From Chloroflexota bacterium (lineage in GTDB: Bacteria > Chloroflexota > Dormibacteria > Dormibacterales > Dormibacteraceae), in the NCBI GenBank assembly GCA_005883575.1, contig VBFH01000068.1, positions 1 through 38,527 of the forward strand: a DNA stretch of 38,527 bases. The letters run 5' to 3'. The translations under genes were made by a program, and so were the position numbers. The notes below the pieces were generated by a model that saw only the letters and a program-made list of their open reading frames with translations, did no database searches and was not told where the DNA came from. Position 1 is the stretch's first letter. Each line of letters begins with the position of its first letter. Below are positions 1 to 7,736 of this stretch, in pieces.

Positions 1-223
1 TAGCGCGTGCTGCGAACGCAACGATCGCTTCAAAACCGGCCTCGACGGCGGTGCCAAGAAAAAACGACGCGCTGAGAAGCCTCAGGACGCCCGGAACAGA
101 GTCGCCCAGACGCGTAACACCTGCTCAACGACCGACAGATGAGACCTACAATCTTTTCGGCCGGTTTGGAGTCGGCACCCCGCGGTGGCACTCGTCGCCA
201 CGGGAATCAGAGTTGCGGAACTC

Positions 224-454
224 TCACTTAGGGTGGATCCGTTTTCGGGGTCCGGTCAGCCCCTTCGGCTTGTCGCTCTCGCCGTGGCCGCGAAGGTCGA
301 CGGACACGACCCGATGTTTGGCTTTGAAGTGGTCGTGTTGTGGCTTGAAGTAGGATCGGTTGCAGGTCCAGCCGTGCATGAATACGAAGGCCGGCTCGCC
401 CTTGCCTTCAGCGACGTACGCCAGTCTCACGCCATCGCGCTGTAGGACAGTCAT
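224..454 (-). pseudogene. Alpha/beta hydrolase, N-terminal fragment
   Basis: The ATG at 454 opens MTVLQRDGVRLAYVAEG, followed by the oxyanion-hole HGW motif and the strand VVSVDLRGHGESDKP, the classic first third of an alpha/beta hydrolase. After about 70 residues the reading runs into GLTGPRKRIHPK and stops, so the nucleophile elbow and catalytic His are missing. The break coincides with a stretch (about 225-260) containing GGGTGGATCCGTTTTCGGG, which resembles the end of an IS21-family element. That assignment is inference. The gene was probably cut by a mobile element. It is not the other half of the hydrolase tail at 6208-6459, since nothing links the two. Confidence 0.7.
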
Positions 455-661
455 GTCCCCTCCTCCGAGAGCATCCCTCGGGCACGTGGCGGATGCCATA
501 ACCGCCACCCATTAGGCAACACTAAGCGTCCTCCACCAGCGCCGCAAGGCCGCCCTACGACGCCGCCCCGAGGATCGCCTCCAAGCTGCGCCTCCGGGCA
601 GGTTTTCATGTCCCTGACCGGCAAATTGAAGGAGCGGACGATGTTCGGCTTTGACGTGTGC

Positions 662-685
662 CAAACCGATTTCGGCCAAACGGGC
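662..685 (-). repeat. Inverted copy of the 68-bp repeat core
   Basis: Read on the minus strand these 24 bases match the core of the tandem repeat at 12073-12208 with one mismatch (GCCCGTTTGGCCGAAAT..GGTTTG). It lies about 240 bp upstream of the secreted repeat protein, as the tandem copies lie about 220 bp upstream of another secreted protein. The function is unknown. It could be the end of a small mobile element or a shared regulatory block. Confidence 0.6.
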
Positions 686-925
686 TTTTCGCCCGTCTGC
701 CCACGACTGGCCGTTTGTCAGAAAACCGTATTGCGCGCTTCGGTAAGCGCAAGAGACCGGTCAACCGAAAACTCCTATTGCCGATCTCTCGAAAAGAGAG
801 TAAGCAAAGGTCCGGAGCGGTCGCCACTCCAGCCGAACTGGGAGCTCGGAGGTGGTCGCGAAGACACAATTTCCGGATTGAATGTCTTGGATGCCTCAGC
901 GTCCGGGCGTAAAGAGGTAGGGGAG

Positions 926-2035
926 ATGCGTCAATTGCGACTACGAGCAGTCGGCGTTGCGGTAGGACTGGGCTTGTCGGCCGGGGCGCTATTCTTTGGC
1001 CCGGTCGAAGCAGCGGCGTCCACCTGGTCGATCGTGCCCAGTCCCAACAGCGGGACGAGCGACAACCAGCTAAAAGGCGTGGCCTGCGTCTCGTCCAGCT
1101 CCTGCACCGCTGTTGGCTCATACCGCAATGGCAGTAACCTGGACCAGACACTGATCGAGTCCTGGAACGGCACCAGTTGGTCGATCGTGCCCAGCCCCAA
1201 CAGCGGGACGAGCGACAACCAGCTAAATGGCGTGGCCTGCGTCTCGGCGAGCTTCTGCACCGCCGTGGGTTCCTACATCAGCGGTGAGGCCGCCCAAACA
1301 CTGATCGAGTCCTGGAACGGCACCAGTTGGTCGATCGTGCCCAGCCCGAACAGCGGCTTCAGCTTCCTCAATGGCGTGGCCTGCGTCTCGTCCAGTTCCT
1401 GCACCGCGGTGGGCACGTCGTACATCAACACCAGTGACACCTTCCTGTCCCTGATTGAGTCCTGGGATGGCACCAGCTGGTCAATCGTGGCCAGCCCCAA
1501 CACCGGGACAAGCGACTTCCTCAATGGCGTGGCCTGCGTCTCATCCGGTTTCTGCACTGCCGTGGGCAATTACTTCAGCAGCGACTTTCCCCCAGGGACC
1601 CTGGTCGAGGCCTGGAACGGCAGCAACTGGTCGATTGTGTCCAGCCCAAACACCGGGACAGGCGACTTCCTCTCTGGCGTGGCCTGCGTCTCGTCCGAGT
1701 CCTGCACCGCTGTCGGGACTCTGATCGAGTCCCTGAACGGCGTCAGATGGTCGATCGTGCCCAGCCCGAACAGCGGCTACAGCTTCCTCAACGGCGTGGC
1801 CTGCATCTCGTTCAAGTCGTTGAAATCTTGCACGGCAGTGGGTGGGCATGTTGGAGGCCAGACCTTGATCGAATCCAAGAAGGCCAACAAATGGTTGATC
1901 GTGGCCAGCCCCAACACCGGGACAGACGACTTCCTAACTGGCGTGGCCTGCGTCTCATCCGGCTTCTGCACTGCTGTGGGCCATTACTACAACAACAGCA
2001 GCGGCGTCTACCAGACCCTGATCGAGTCTGCGTGA
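926..2035 (+). CDS. Secreted seven-repeat protein (WSIVPSPN repeats)
   Basis: The start is the ATG at 926, which has a purine-rich GAGGTAGGGGAG site just upstream and opens a signal peptide (MRQLRLRAVG, a hydrophobic core, cleavage near VEAAAST). The open frame runs back to 608 but that extension is not protein-like. From residue 34 the mature chain is seven tandem repeats of 51, 50, 50, 50, 40, 48 and 47 residues. Each starts WSIV-SPN-G, carries GVACVSxxxCTAVG with two cysteines six or seven apart, and ends in TLIESWNG. Seven equal beta-rich repeats suggest a seven-bladed propeller whose blades are stapled by disulfides. That fold is inference. It is probably an exported binding or surface protein; no catalytic motif is seen. 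Confidence 0.85.
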   Translation: MRQLRLRAVGVAVGLGLSAGALFFGPVEAAASTWSIVPSPNSGTSDNQLKGVACVSSSSCTAVGSYRNGSNLDQTLIESWNGTSWSIVPSPNSGTSDNQLNGVACVSASFCTAVGSYISGEAAQTLIESWNGTSWSIVPSPNSGFSFLNGVACVSSSSCTAVGTSYINTSDTFLSLIESWDGTSWSIVASPNTGTSDFLNGVACVSSGFCTAVGNYFSSDFPPGTLVEAWNGSNWSIVSSPNTGTGDFLSGVACVSSESCTAVGTLIESLNGVRWSIVPSPNSGYSFLNGVACISFKSLKSCTAVGGHVGGQTLIESKKANKWLIVASPNTGTDDFLTGVACVSSGFCTAVGHYYNNSSGVYQTLIESA

Positions 2036-2394
2036 GCGCGGCCGGCGGAGTACGAGGCGGCCTGCTATGCAGAGCGCGCCGGGCCAGCCGTCGCGTGAAA
2101 ACCAAACGGGGAGTCTCCCCCAAACCCAGAGCGATTCACTAGGGGTGTGGCCCTTTCCAGAGATCGATGTCAAACGCGGATCTCATTATTGCTTTGACGA
2201 GGTTTGGCGTTGATTTGAGGGCACGCTCGAGCCGCGGCGAACCACGGGCTGACGCAGGTCGCACTCGGCTACCCACGACAGAACCCGCTAAAGGGAAAGC
2301 AACGAACAGAAGTTGACCAGGAGTCAGATGGTGCTAATGGACCTAAAAACTGGGGCTGGGTCTCGGTCTTGATCTTGGGGATGTGATAGCGGTT
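2036..2394. other. No recognisable gene
   Basis: Noncoding stretch after the repeat protein. No tRNA, clear terminator or conserved coding segment was seen. Confidence 0.5.
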
Positions 2395-2661
2395 ATGGCA
2401 AGAAAGCTCTGGAAGGTCGTTGACGACGAGAGGGTTCGACGATTCCGGCCCTATGGACAAGGTCATCTCACATGGGATGGCTATGTCGTTGTGCGTGTTG
2501 ATGGGCGGCTCGTTCGAGAGCATCGACTCGTGATGGAGCGAATCCTTGGCGGATGGTTCGACACGGGGACCCCTTCAAATCTGCCGCCGGGTGCTAGGCA
2601 AGCTCGTTTTCGAGGCATGTCTGGAAATCTGCCTTGCCCCCTTAATTCTGCCGCCCCGTAA
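2395..2661 (+). pseudogene. HNH endonuclease-like gene, N-terminal fragment
   Basis: The ATG at 2395 (or GTG at 2383) opens a short chain whose first 55 residues contain GYVVVRVDGRLVREH and RLVMERILGG. This is the usual lead-in of small phage-type HNH nucleases before the HH..N..DNR metal site. The frame then passes into low-complexity DNA (TGTPSNLPPGAR onward) and no HNH histidines follow, so the catalytic part is gone. The sequence after the break is built of short repeats, suggesting loss by rearrangement. Assignment to HNH rests on the EHRLVME segment only. Confidence 0.55.
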
Positions 2662-2673
2662 TTCTGCCGCCCC
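2643..2673. repeat. Tandem repeat, period 16 bp, two copies
   Basis: TAATTCTGCCGCCCC occurs at 2643-2657 and again at 2659-2673. A related AAATCTGCCGCC lies near 2578. The repeat sits inside the region that replaced the end of the HNH-like gene. Confidence 0.9.
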
Positions 2674-2746
2674 AAAAGAGGCATGTCGATTTTGGGCAAG
2701 GTCGATTTCGACGAGGGCAATCGCAGGGCGGCCAAAGTAGAGGCCA

Positions 2747-2776
2747 TCAAAAGAGGGGCCTCCAAAAGAGGGGCCT
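2747..2776. repeat. Tandem repeat, period 15 bp, two copies
   Basis: CAAAAGAGGGGCCT is repeated head to tail (2747-2761, 2762-2776, one base different). A third partial copy, CCAAAAGAGGCAT, lies near 2672. Confidence 0.9.
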
Positions 2777-2779
2777 GAA

Positions 2780-3425
2780 ATCTGACCCTGTGTTGGCGGC
2801 TATATCTGGCGGCCCGTTAGAACTAGGTGCCTGAACTGGATGCCTGTGCTGGGGTCTGCGCTGTATGGCAGCGCGTATGGCGTCTATAGAGGATGGGCCA
2901 CGATTGGACATGTACGCGCACACGTACGCGTGAGGCTCAGAACCAGGGGCCTCGTATAGAGAGCCCCTCATGGACAGGCCTAGGCCATGAGCATGGGACT
3001 CGATCATGATCATCATTGAGTCGAAGACCGAGCCAAACTTTTTTCTCGCCTTCGCGCGCGAGGATGAGCGCGATCGATGCATGGCGAAGTTGCCTACCGT
3101 CGGTGGGTCAAATTCCTGTCGCCATCGCCCGGCGCATACCGGCGTGGTCTGGTTACCGCTCAGCATCCCAAAGCACGCAACGCCTTAGCGGCCCCATGAA
3201 GGGCCGGGTCCCGCAGTACAAGAACGACGAAACCGTCCGCATCTTCTGGAGCGTCCCCACAAAGGTCGTTGATCAAGCCGCCTTGTCGGCTCGTGCGTCG
3301 GAGGGCCGGGCCATGGAGTCACCCGACCGGCCTGTTACCGTTGTATCTGCAGGCGCGCCTCGAAGGCTCGACGCCGAGCTCCGGTCCTTCTTCAGGTCGG
3401 TTGAGGGTTAGAACTGATCGAGCGA
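2780..3425. other. No convincing gene
   Basis: Short-word-rich DNA with several small palindromes (for example CCTAGGCC near 2980 and GATCATGATC near 3003). An open frame with ATG at 3196 (71 codons, ending 3411) is the best coding candidate, but it has no recognisable family and no clear ribosome site, so it is not called. Confidence 0.4.
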
Positions 3426-3690
3426 GTGGCTGACCGACTGCGGCTGGCGGAGCTCGTCGCCGCTCTTTCCCTAGCCACGGACCTCGGCATGGGGCAGCCG
3501 CTCGAGCAGCCACTCCGCACCTGCCTGATTGCTCTCGCCATCGACGACCGCCTTGGTCTGGAGGCAGGGAAGCTCTCGGACGTCTTCTACGTCGCCCTCC
3601 TCCGGTTCTTGGGCTGCACAGCAGACGCCCACGACATGGCCGCCTTGGTCGGCGGAGATGAGATCGCGATCCGAGCCGCCGCCGCGACCT
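3426..3690 (+). pseudogene. HD-type regulator, N-terminal fragment
   Basis: From the GTG at 3426 the chain reads LRLAELVAALSLATDLGMGQPLE, then RTCLIALAIDDRLGL, then FYVALLRFLGCTADAHDMAALVGGDEIAIR. This is the conserved opening of actinobacterial-type HD/HD-GYP regulators, often fused to LuxR helix-turn-helix domains. The match ends near 3690, where the frame enters antisense KDPG-aldolase sequence. The HD histidines and any HTH are missing. The junction lies in a GCCGCCGCC run shared by both partners, so microhomology may have joined them. Confidence 0.75.
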
Positions 3691-3972
3691 CCGGGATGAT
3701 CATTTGGCGAAACCACGAATTTGGCGCCAGCCGCCTTCGCCGTTTTGACCATCTCGGCAGTAGTTACCGTGCCCGCCCCAACTGGAAAAATCGCCGTTGC
3801 TGGCGTCGAGGCCGCGAATCACCTCCGCCCAGTCAGGAATCGTCGTGGTGATTTCGATAGTGCCCACGTCGCCGTCGACCGCCGCGATGGCGACCCGAAA
3901 CGCCTTCTGCGCATCGCCGCTGCTGAGGATCTCGGCGATCTTGTTCGGGAACGCCTCCGCGATTGTCAGCAT
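3685..3972 (-). pseudogene. KDPG/KHG aldolase fragment, frameshifted
   Basis: Read leftward from about 3972: KIAEILSSGDAQKAFRVAIAA, VGTIEITTTIPDWAEVIRGL, then, after a frame change, VGAGTVTTAEMVKTAKAAGAKFVVSPN. These are the strand-helix blocks of 2-keto-3-deoxy-6-phosphogluconate / 4-hydroxy-2-oxoglutarate aldolase (Entner-Doudoroff and related pathways), with the GAGTV and FVVSP motifs intact. The frame changes at the homopolymer 3786-3790. Removing one T on the coding strand restores NGDFPVGAGTV. The C-terminal half is absent, replaced at about 3690 by the oppositely oriented HD fragment. It is therefore dead twice over, although the homopolymer shift alone could be a sequencing error. Confidence 0.75.
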
Positions 3973-3974
3973 GC

Positions 3975-4358
3975 GAGACGGGATGATGAGCACCGGCAAG
4001 TGCTCCACCGTCTCATCACCGCAGTTTCGTGCGCTGACCGAGTCGAACAGGTCATGCAGTCCCGGTCTCCGGGGCTCTTGTCGATCAATTTCTCCGCGGT
4101 GCGATTACGTCCCAGTGCCACCCTCTTCGTGCAGGACAGTGCAGTGGTGCCGATCCACACAGCGCGGCGAGCTACGCATTCGTGGTGCATCGAACTGCAC
4201 GACTGCGTGATCATGAGCCGCATGCAGTCAGGCCCTGGCCGAGGTGGTCTGTCCGGAATAAGCCTCGCGACAGCGTTCACAGCACCAGGCTGGCTCTTTT
4301 CGTACCAACCCCAATCTCTGCCACTGGTGAAGCACCCATCGCACGGGATGACGAGCAC
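3975..4358. other. No recognisable gene
   Basis: Open frames exist on both strands but none shows family motifs or a start with a ribosome site. Confidence 0.4.
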
Positions 4359-4652
4359 TCATGAGCAGTCCTCGTCGTCCCTGTACGCGGGTCCATCTTT
4401 GTCCTCAAAGTCCAGTTGGTCCAGGATATGTTTGGCCAGCAAATGCAGGTCTCGTTTGTCGACCAGCAACCTCTGGAGGAGCCACGCCACGAAGCCTGGA
4501 CTCCGGAGCTCGGCCTGGAGCGCCGCCGGTTGGGCCAGCCGCTGGAGCAGTTCGTTGTAGTGGTGTTCGAATGCGGCCTGCCGTATCGATCGCCAGGCGT
4601 TTCCGCCCGCGCCACTGCGGCCGACTCGCTCGATGCGAGTGGCAGTGCTCAA
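4359..4652 (-). CDS. Small acidic-tailed protein coupled to the kinase
   Basis: The TTG at 4652 overlaps the TGA stop of the upstream histidine kinase gene (TTGA arrangement), which favours translational coupling. The 97 residues are predicted helical (LLQRLAQPAALQAELRS, FVAWLLQRLLVDK, HLLAKHILDQLDF) and end in an acidic tail (EDKDGPAYRDDEDCS). No membrane segment or known motif is visible. A response regulator normally follows a NarL-type kinase, and this is not one, as it has no receiver aspartate or HTH. It may be an accessory protein, and the function is unknown. Confidence 0.5.
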   Translation of the reverse strand: MSTATRIERVGRSGAGGNAWRSIRQAAFEHHYNELLQRLAQPAALQAELRSPGFVAWLLQRLLVDKRDLHLLAKHILDQLDFEDKDGPAYRDDEDCS

Positions 4653-5317
4653 ATCAACTGCTCATGGGGAAGGATCGCGCGCACCGTCGTGCCCTGACCC
4701 ACATCGCTTTCCAATTCCAAACGGCCGCCCAGGATGAGTGCCCGCTCGCGCATGCCCAGGAGGCCCATGCCAGGTTTGCGGGGGCCAGTTACGCTCTCGG
4801 TGCCGCGGCCGTCGTCCTTGATCTCAATCGACAATTGGTGGTCGAATGCCTGGCCGAGCACGACTTCGACCGAGTGCGCGCCGCTGTGGAGCCGAACGTT
4901 GGTGAGCGCTTCTTCAATGATGCGATACAGATCAAGAGCCGCCTGAGAGCGGATCTTCGAGGGCCAGGACGATGAGACGGCGAACTCCACCTTGAGTTGG
5001 GTGTTGGCCTTGAAGCGAGCCAGCAGCCTCCGAACCTCCTCCGCGAAGTCCTCTTCCAGAGCGGTTTGGCCGCGCAAGTCGATGAGGACCTGCCGAAGAT
5101 TCTTCAGGACGTCTCGGGTCGACTCTTGAAGCTCGGCGATCTCTTGGAGAGCTCTTTGATTGCCCAGCTGCCCCAGCTTCAAGCCCTCGAGGTCGATGAG
5201 CATGGTGGTCAGGGTCTGGGCGACTCGATCATGAAGCTCCCGAGCCAGTAGACGCCGAAGCTCGTCTGGGCTGGTCGCGGCACCAAACGGCCCGCCTGCA
5301 GGCGCTTCCGAAGACAC
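4649..5317 (-). CDS. Cytoplasmic NarL-family sensor histidine kinase
   Basis: The GTG at 5317 follows the purine-rich stretch GAGAAGAGGGG. The 222-residue chain lacks any membrane or input domain. It starts directly with a HisKA_3 dimerisation/phosphoacceptor domain (ELARELHDRVAQTLTTM type, phospho-His at residue 29), then a HATPase_c domain with the N box (IIEEALTNVRLHSGA), the G1 box (DDGRG) and the C-terminal GMGLLGMRERALILGGRLELES..GQGT segment. It should autophosphorylate and pass phosphate to a LuxR/NarL-type regulator, but none is encoded nearby. The signal input must come from another protein. The next gene starts within its stop codon. Confidence 0.85.
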   Translation of the reverse strand: MSSEAPAGGPFGAATSPDELRRLLARELHDRVAQTLTTMLIDLEGLKLGQLGNQRALQEIAELQESTRDVLKNLRQVLIDLRGQTALEEDFAEEVRRLLARFKANTQLKVEFAVSSSWPSKIRSQAALDLYRIIEEALTNVRLHSGAHSVEVVLGQAFDHQLSIEIKDDGRGTESVTGPRKPGMGLLGMRERALILGGRLELESDVGQGTTVRAILPHEQLI

Positions 5318-5581
5318 CCTAAGTACCCCTCTTCTCCCTTCAAGAGCATCATCCGGCAGGGCAGCCCTGCTCGGAAATCCCCGCGCAAGAATACATCCGG
5401 CATGGAGCTCTCGCTCCTAGATAGCGAGCCACCAACACAAAAAACTGTGGAAATTCCAAGGTCCACCGGGGCAGGCCACCGTTGCCTCCCGAGTCAGGTT
5501 GCCAGCTGGACGGCCGACCGCGGCCAGCACCTGGGGCTAGTCGGTCACCTAGCGTTGCTTCTCACTGTGGAACTGCTGGCG

Positions 5582-5956
5582 CTAGCTCCATTCACCGATC
5601 TCCTCTGCGAGATAGACCCCGGTGTGGGAGTGAATGCCATGGACCGCCAACTCGACCCTTGTCCTTGCCGCCTCGGCCGTGTCCGCCCCTACAGAAAGCT
5701 CGAAGCCCCGAGCGGTTACCTGCGAGGGAGGCGAGCCAAGCCCCTTGGCCCGGGCCAAGACTCTGGCTCGATCCCTCTCGGACCAACCCGTAGACGACCG
5801 GATGACCAGCCTAAAAAACCGGGATCTGACAAACCTCGCGACTTCATCGGGCTGTACAGGGCTTTTCCGCGCCACCTCGGCGCGGCAAAGCCGCCGACCA
5901 ACGTGGCGGGGACCGTCAGTATGGGGGGCAATCGGGCCAACGCCCAACACCGTCAT
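5582..5956 (-). CDS. Hypothetical protein, about 124 residues
   Basis: The ATG at 5956 lies just after a GGAGGGGCC stretch that could serve as ribosome site. The chain is basic in the middle (SRFFRLVIRSSTGWSERDRA) and has a more protein-like tail (FELSVGADTAEAARTRVELAV ending in EEIGEWS). No family is recognised and no membrane segment is present. The opposite strand is also open here, but with unlikely composition. The call rests on start context and composition only. Confidence 0.4.
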   Translation of the reverse strand: MTVLGVGPIAPHTDGPRHVGRRLCRAEVARKSPVQPDEVARFVRSRFFRLVIRSSTGWSERDRARVLARAKGLGSPPSQVTARGFELSVGADTAEAARTRVELAVHGIHSHTGVYLAEEIGEWS

Positions 5957-6160
5957 CACAGGAGGCCCCTCCCCACCATGATCGGGAGTCCAGCTTGTAG
6001 GGCGGCATAAGTGCATCGCCTATGCCGCCCTTGCATAGACGTGGTGAAGGCCCCCCAGGATCGGCCGGCTGACGACGTCGCCATTCGATATCGGCGGACT
6101 TGGGCGCTGGCGGCCGCTTCCCGACGGGTTCCCCCCGGGTGAGAATCGTTGCCCAACGGG

Positions 6161-6190
6161 TGGTGGGCCGCGGTGGACTCGAACCACCTA
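6161..6190 (-). pseudogene. 3' end of a tRNA (remnant)
   Basis: Read on the minus strand: a perfect 5-bp T-arm GGTGG-TTCGAGT-CCACC with a canonical 7-nt loop, then the seven acceptor bases GCGGCCC, a discriminator A and an encoded CCA. The expected 5' acceptor partner GGGCCGC, D-arm and a well-formed anticodon arm are absent upstream. This is only the last 30 or so bases. Such 3' tRNA pieces are what integrase-type elements leave at attachment sites, but no integrase is seen here. Confidence 0.65.
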
Positions 6191-6207
6191 CCTCGACGTA
6201 ACAGGGC

Positions 6208-6459
6208 CTAAGGCAATGCGGCGTGACCGTCGGTCACGCGGCGCAGGAAGGGTTTGATCGCGTCGGCCACCATTTGCGGGTGTTCTATGTATCCGACATG
6301 ACCACCGGAAATGGTATCCACACTGACGTTGAGCCGAGAGGCGAGCCAGTCGGCCATCTCCCGCATTAGGACCGGAGTCTCCTCGCCGGCTCCCACCTGG
6401 ACGGGTACGCGGTTGGCGCGGAGCCGCCCCTCATCTGGCCGCTTGGTCCGACGCTTCAC
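6208..6459 (-). pseudogene. Alpha/beta hydrolase, C-terminal fragment
   Basis: Residues from about 17 on read VPVQVGAGEETP, LMREMADWLASRLNV and ISGGHVGYIEHPQMVADAIKPFLRRV. This is the closing segment of an alpha/beta hydrolase with the strand before the acid residue and the catalytic His in GGHVGYIEHP. Everything upstream, including the nucleophile serine, is missing; the frame begins close to an IS scar at 6477-6553. The first 16 residues (MKRRTKRPDEGR) are probably not original. Confidence 0.7.
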
Positions 6460-6476
6460 CTCCCTAATGTTCGTGA

Positions 6477-6553
6477 GACGAATATGTGTGCCTCACAGGG
6501 AGAGTAGCCGGGCGAGGTTCGCAACTTCAAGCTTGGGATCGTTGCCAACCGAG
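6477..6553. mobile_element. Composite IS scar: two element ends abutting
   Basis: Bases 6477-6497 (GACGAATATGTGTGCCTCACA) match the terminal inverted repeat of the element at 8939-10170. Immediately after, 6498-6553 matches 11506-11561, the outer 5' end of a second transposase-bearing element (GAGAGTAGCCGGGC .. AACTTCAAGC .. GTTGCCAACCGAG). On the minus strand the second part still encodes LEVANLARLLS of that transposase. The two ends are fused base to base, so one element inserted in or recombined with the other and the bodies were lost. Confidence 0.7.
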
Positions 6554-6661
6554 CTGGTCGTGGTGACGTCGGTCGCTATTCTCGTCGGGCGATGGCGACG
6601 CAATTTTCGCGCACCTCAGGGGCCGGCGATCGGGTCGGTCACGCGCCACTGAAGAAATGCA

Positions 6662-7090
6662 TCAGCTGGATGCGAGCAGGGATTTCCGGGCTCGCTCGTC
6701 GAGCGGATCCGCCCTGCGCAGACCCGTGATTCCGTCAAACCCCGAGTCCGCACTGACGATTGTGGATATGCCATTGCGGAGGCAAGTGGCTGCATGTACG
6801 CGATCGTTGGCGCCGAGGTTTGGGGCGCGGAGTGAGAGAGCAGCCAGGAAGATCTCGTCGGTTACCGGAAGCAGCGGAGTCATGGCGCTGTAGCTCCGAC
6901 GGGTGAGACCTCTCAGATCGCCCAGCTTTGCCGACAGCTCCAGGAACCACACTTCCTCCATCACGGCCGGCGAGGTCTTGCCGTCAGCGGTTCCCGAGGC
7001 TATGGCTCGGAGTATCTCAAGGCAGGGGGATCTGTATCTGCTGGCGCTGGCACTGTAGACGAAGATGTTGGCGTCAATGAAGAATGTCAC
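6662..7090 (-). CDS. vapC: PIN-domain toxin VapC
   Basis: A 142-residue PIN-domain protein with the expected acidic metal-binding residues: Asp6 in FIDANIFVYS, Glu45/46 in PAVMEEVW, Asp96 in LGANDRVHAA and Asp115 in IVSADSGFDG. VapC toxins are Mg-dependent RNases that cleave tRNA or rRNA when freed from their antitoxin. The ATG overlaps the stop of the upstream antitoxin gene by 4 bp, the standard layout of a vapBC operon. All key residues are present, so it appears active. Confidence 0.9.
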   Translation of the reverse strand: MTFFIDANIFVYSASASRYRSPCLEILRAIASGTADGKTSPAVMEEVWFLELSAKLGDLRGLTRRSYSAMTPLLPVTDEIFLAALSLRAPNLGANDRVHAATCLRNGISTIVSADSGFDGITGLRRADPLDERARKSLLASS

Positions 7091-7377
7091 CTACGACTCG
7101 TTCTCGCCGCCCGTCTCAACGGATGTTCGTGCTCGGATTCGATCAACAGGTCCAGCTCATCCGGCCCCACAAATTTCCCTGGCTCCATTCGGGCGATCTG
7201 TTCAACGGCACGCTGACGTTCTTCTGCGGAAACCCCACCGACAATGGAATCAATCGCCTCTCGGACAAGCTCACCGACCGATGAGCCGCGCCGCTGAGCT
7301 TCAGTCGCGAGTCGCCGCCGTTGCTGGGGCGTGACCAGTACTTGGAGGCGCTTTGTGAGCATGCTCATATCATACAC
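7087..7377 (-). CDS. vapB: Ribbon-helix-helix antitoxin VapB
   Basis: A short N-terminal beta strand and two helices (KRLQVLVTPQQRRRLATEAQ, then RGSSVGELVREAID) form a ribbon-helix-helix DNA-binding fold. It is followed by a toxin-wrapping tail rich in Glu and Arg. Three in-frame starts exist: GTG 7377, ATG 7368 and ATG 7362. GTG 7377 is chosen because GGGGGG lies 7 nt upstream. The gene overlaps vapC by 4 bp. Such antitoxins normally repress their own operon. Confidence 0.85.
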   Translation of the reverse strand: MYDMSMLTKRLQVLVTPQQRRRLATEAQRRGSSVGELVREAIDSIVGGVSAEERQRAVEQIARMEPGKFVGPDELDLLIESEHEHPLRRAARTSRR

Positions 7378-7384
7378 ATATTAT
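7367..7384 (-). promoter_or_regulatory. Possible VapB operator
   Basis: An AT-rich imperfect dyad (ATA.TAT half-sites reading ATAATATGTGTATGATAT on the minus strand) overlaps the vapB start, in otherwise GC-rich DNA. This is where a ribbon-helix-helix antitoxin would autoregulate. Inference from position and symmetry only. Confidence 0.35.
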
Positions 7385-7479
7385 CCCCCCACTGGCATCG
7401 ACGATCTCGCTCGAGCCAAGACGACGGCCCTTGGCGCGCTCGATGACCACAGCAGAAGGCGACTGCCGACGCCCGCGAA

Positions 7480-7618
7480 TCGCATGAGGTCGCACCGAAC
7501 TTGTTCGGAGGCTCGGCTGCGCCTGACAAAGATCGAGACGCTGCTCCGCCGGCGCGGAGTTGAGGTTCCATACCGCACGGTGCATCGGTTCTGCGTGGCC
7601 GACGCGCGCGGGCTATAA
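7480..7618 (+). pseudogene. IS21-type transposase (IstA) fragment
   Basis: The plus frame reads RLRLTKIETLLRRRGVEVPY followed by RTVHRFCVAD, the conserved linker before the catalytic core of IS21-family IstA transposases. It stops at GL (TAA 7616). Neither the HTH nor the DDE core is present, so this is a scrap. A second IstA scrap with the true N-terminus lies at 16177-16314. Confidence 0.6.
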
Positions 7619-7736
7619 GCGATGCAGTTTTGCCGTCCTACACCGAGGCGGCCTGACCCGAAAGGTGCCGTCCGGCTATTCACGTCAATGACGGGGGACC
7701 GACCGCGATCGGGCCGGTCCCCTATGTAAAGCTTTC

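Noticed and set aside
2747-3166. Minus-strand 139-codon frame through the short-repeat region.
   Set aside because: Its C-terminal part translates the 15-bp repeats; no family and no start context.
5402-6010. Plus-strand 202-codon open frame opposite 5582-5956.
   Set aside because: Proline/arginine-rich, no ribosome site, no recognisable segment.
6221-6239. Perfect 8-bp hairpin (GCGTGACC-GTC-GGTCACGC) as a terminator.
   Set aside because: It lies within the end of the hydrolase fragment and has no T-run on either side.
6155-6240. A complete tRNA gene on the minus strand.
   Set aside because: Only the T-arm and 3' acceptor fit; no 5' acceptor GGGCCGC, D-arm or stable anticodon stem is present.
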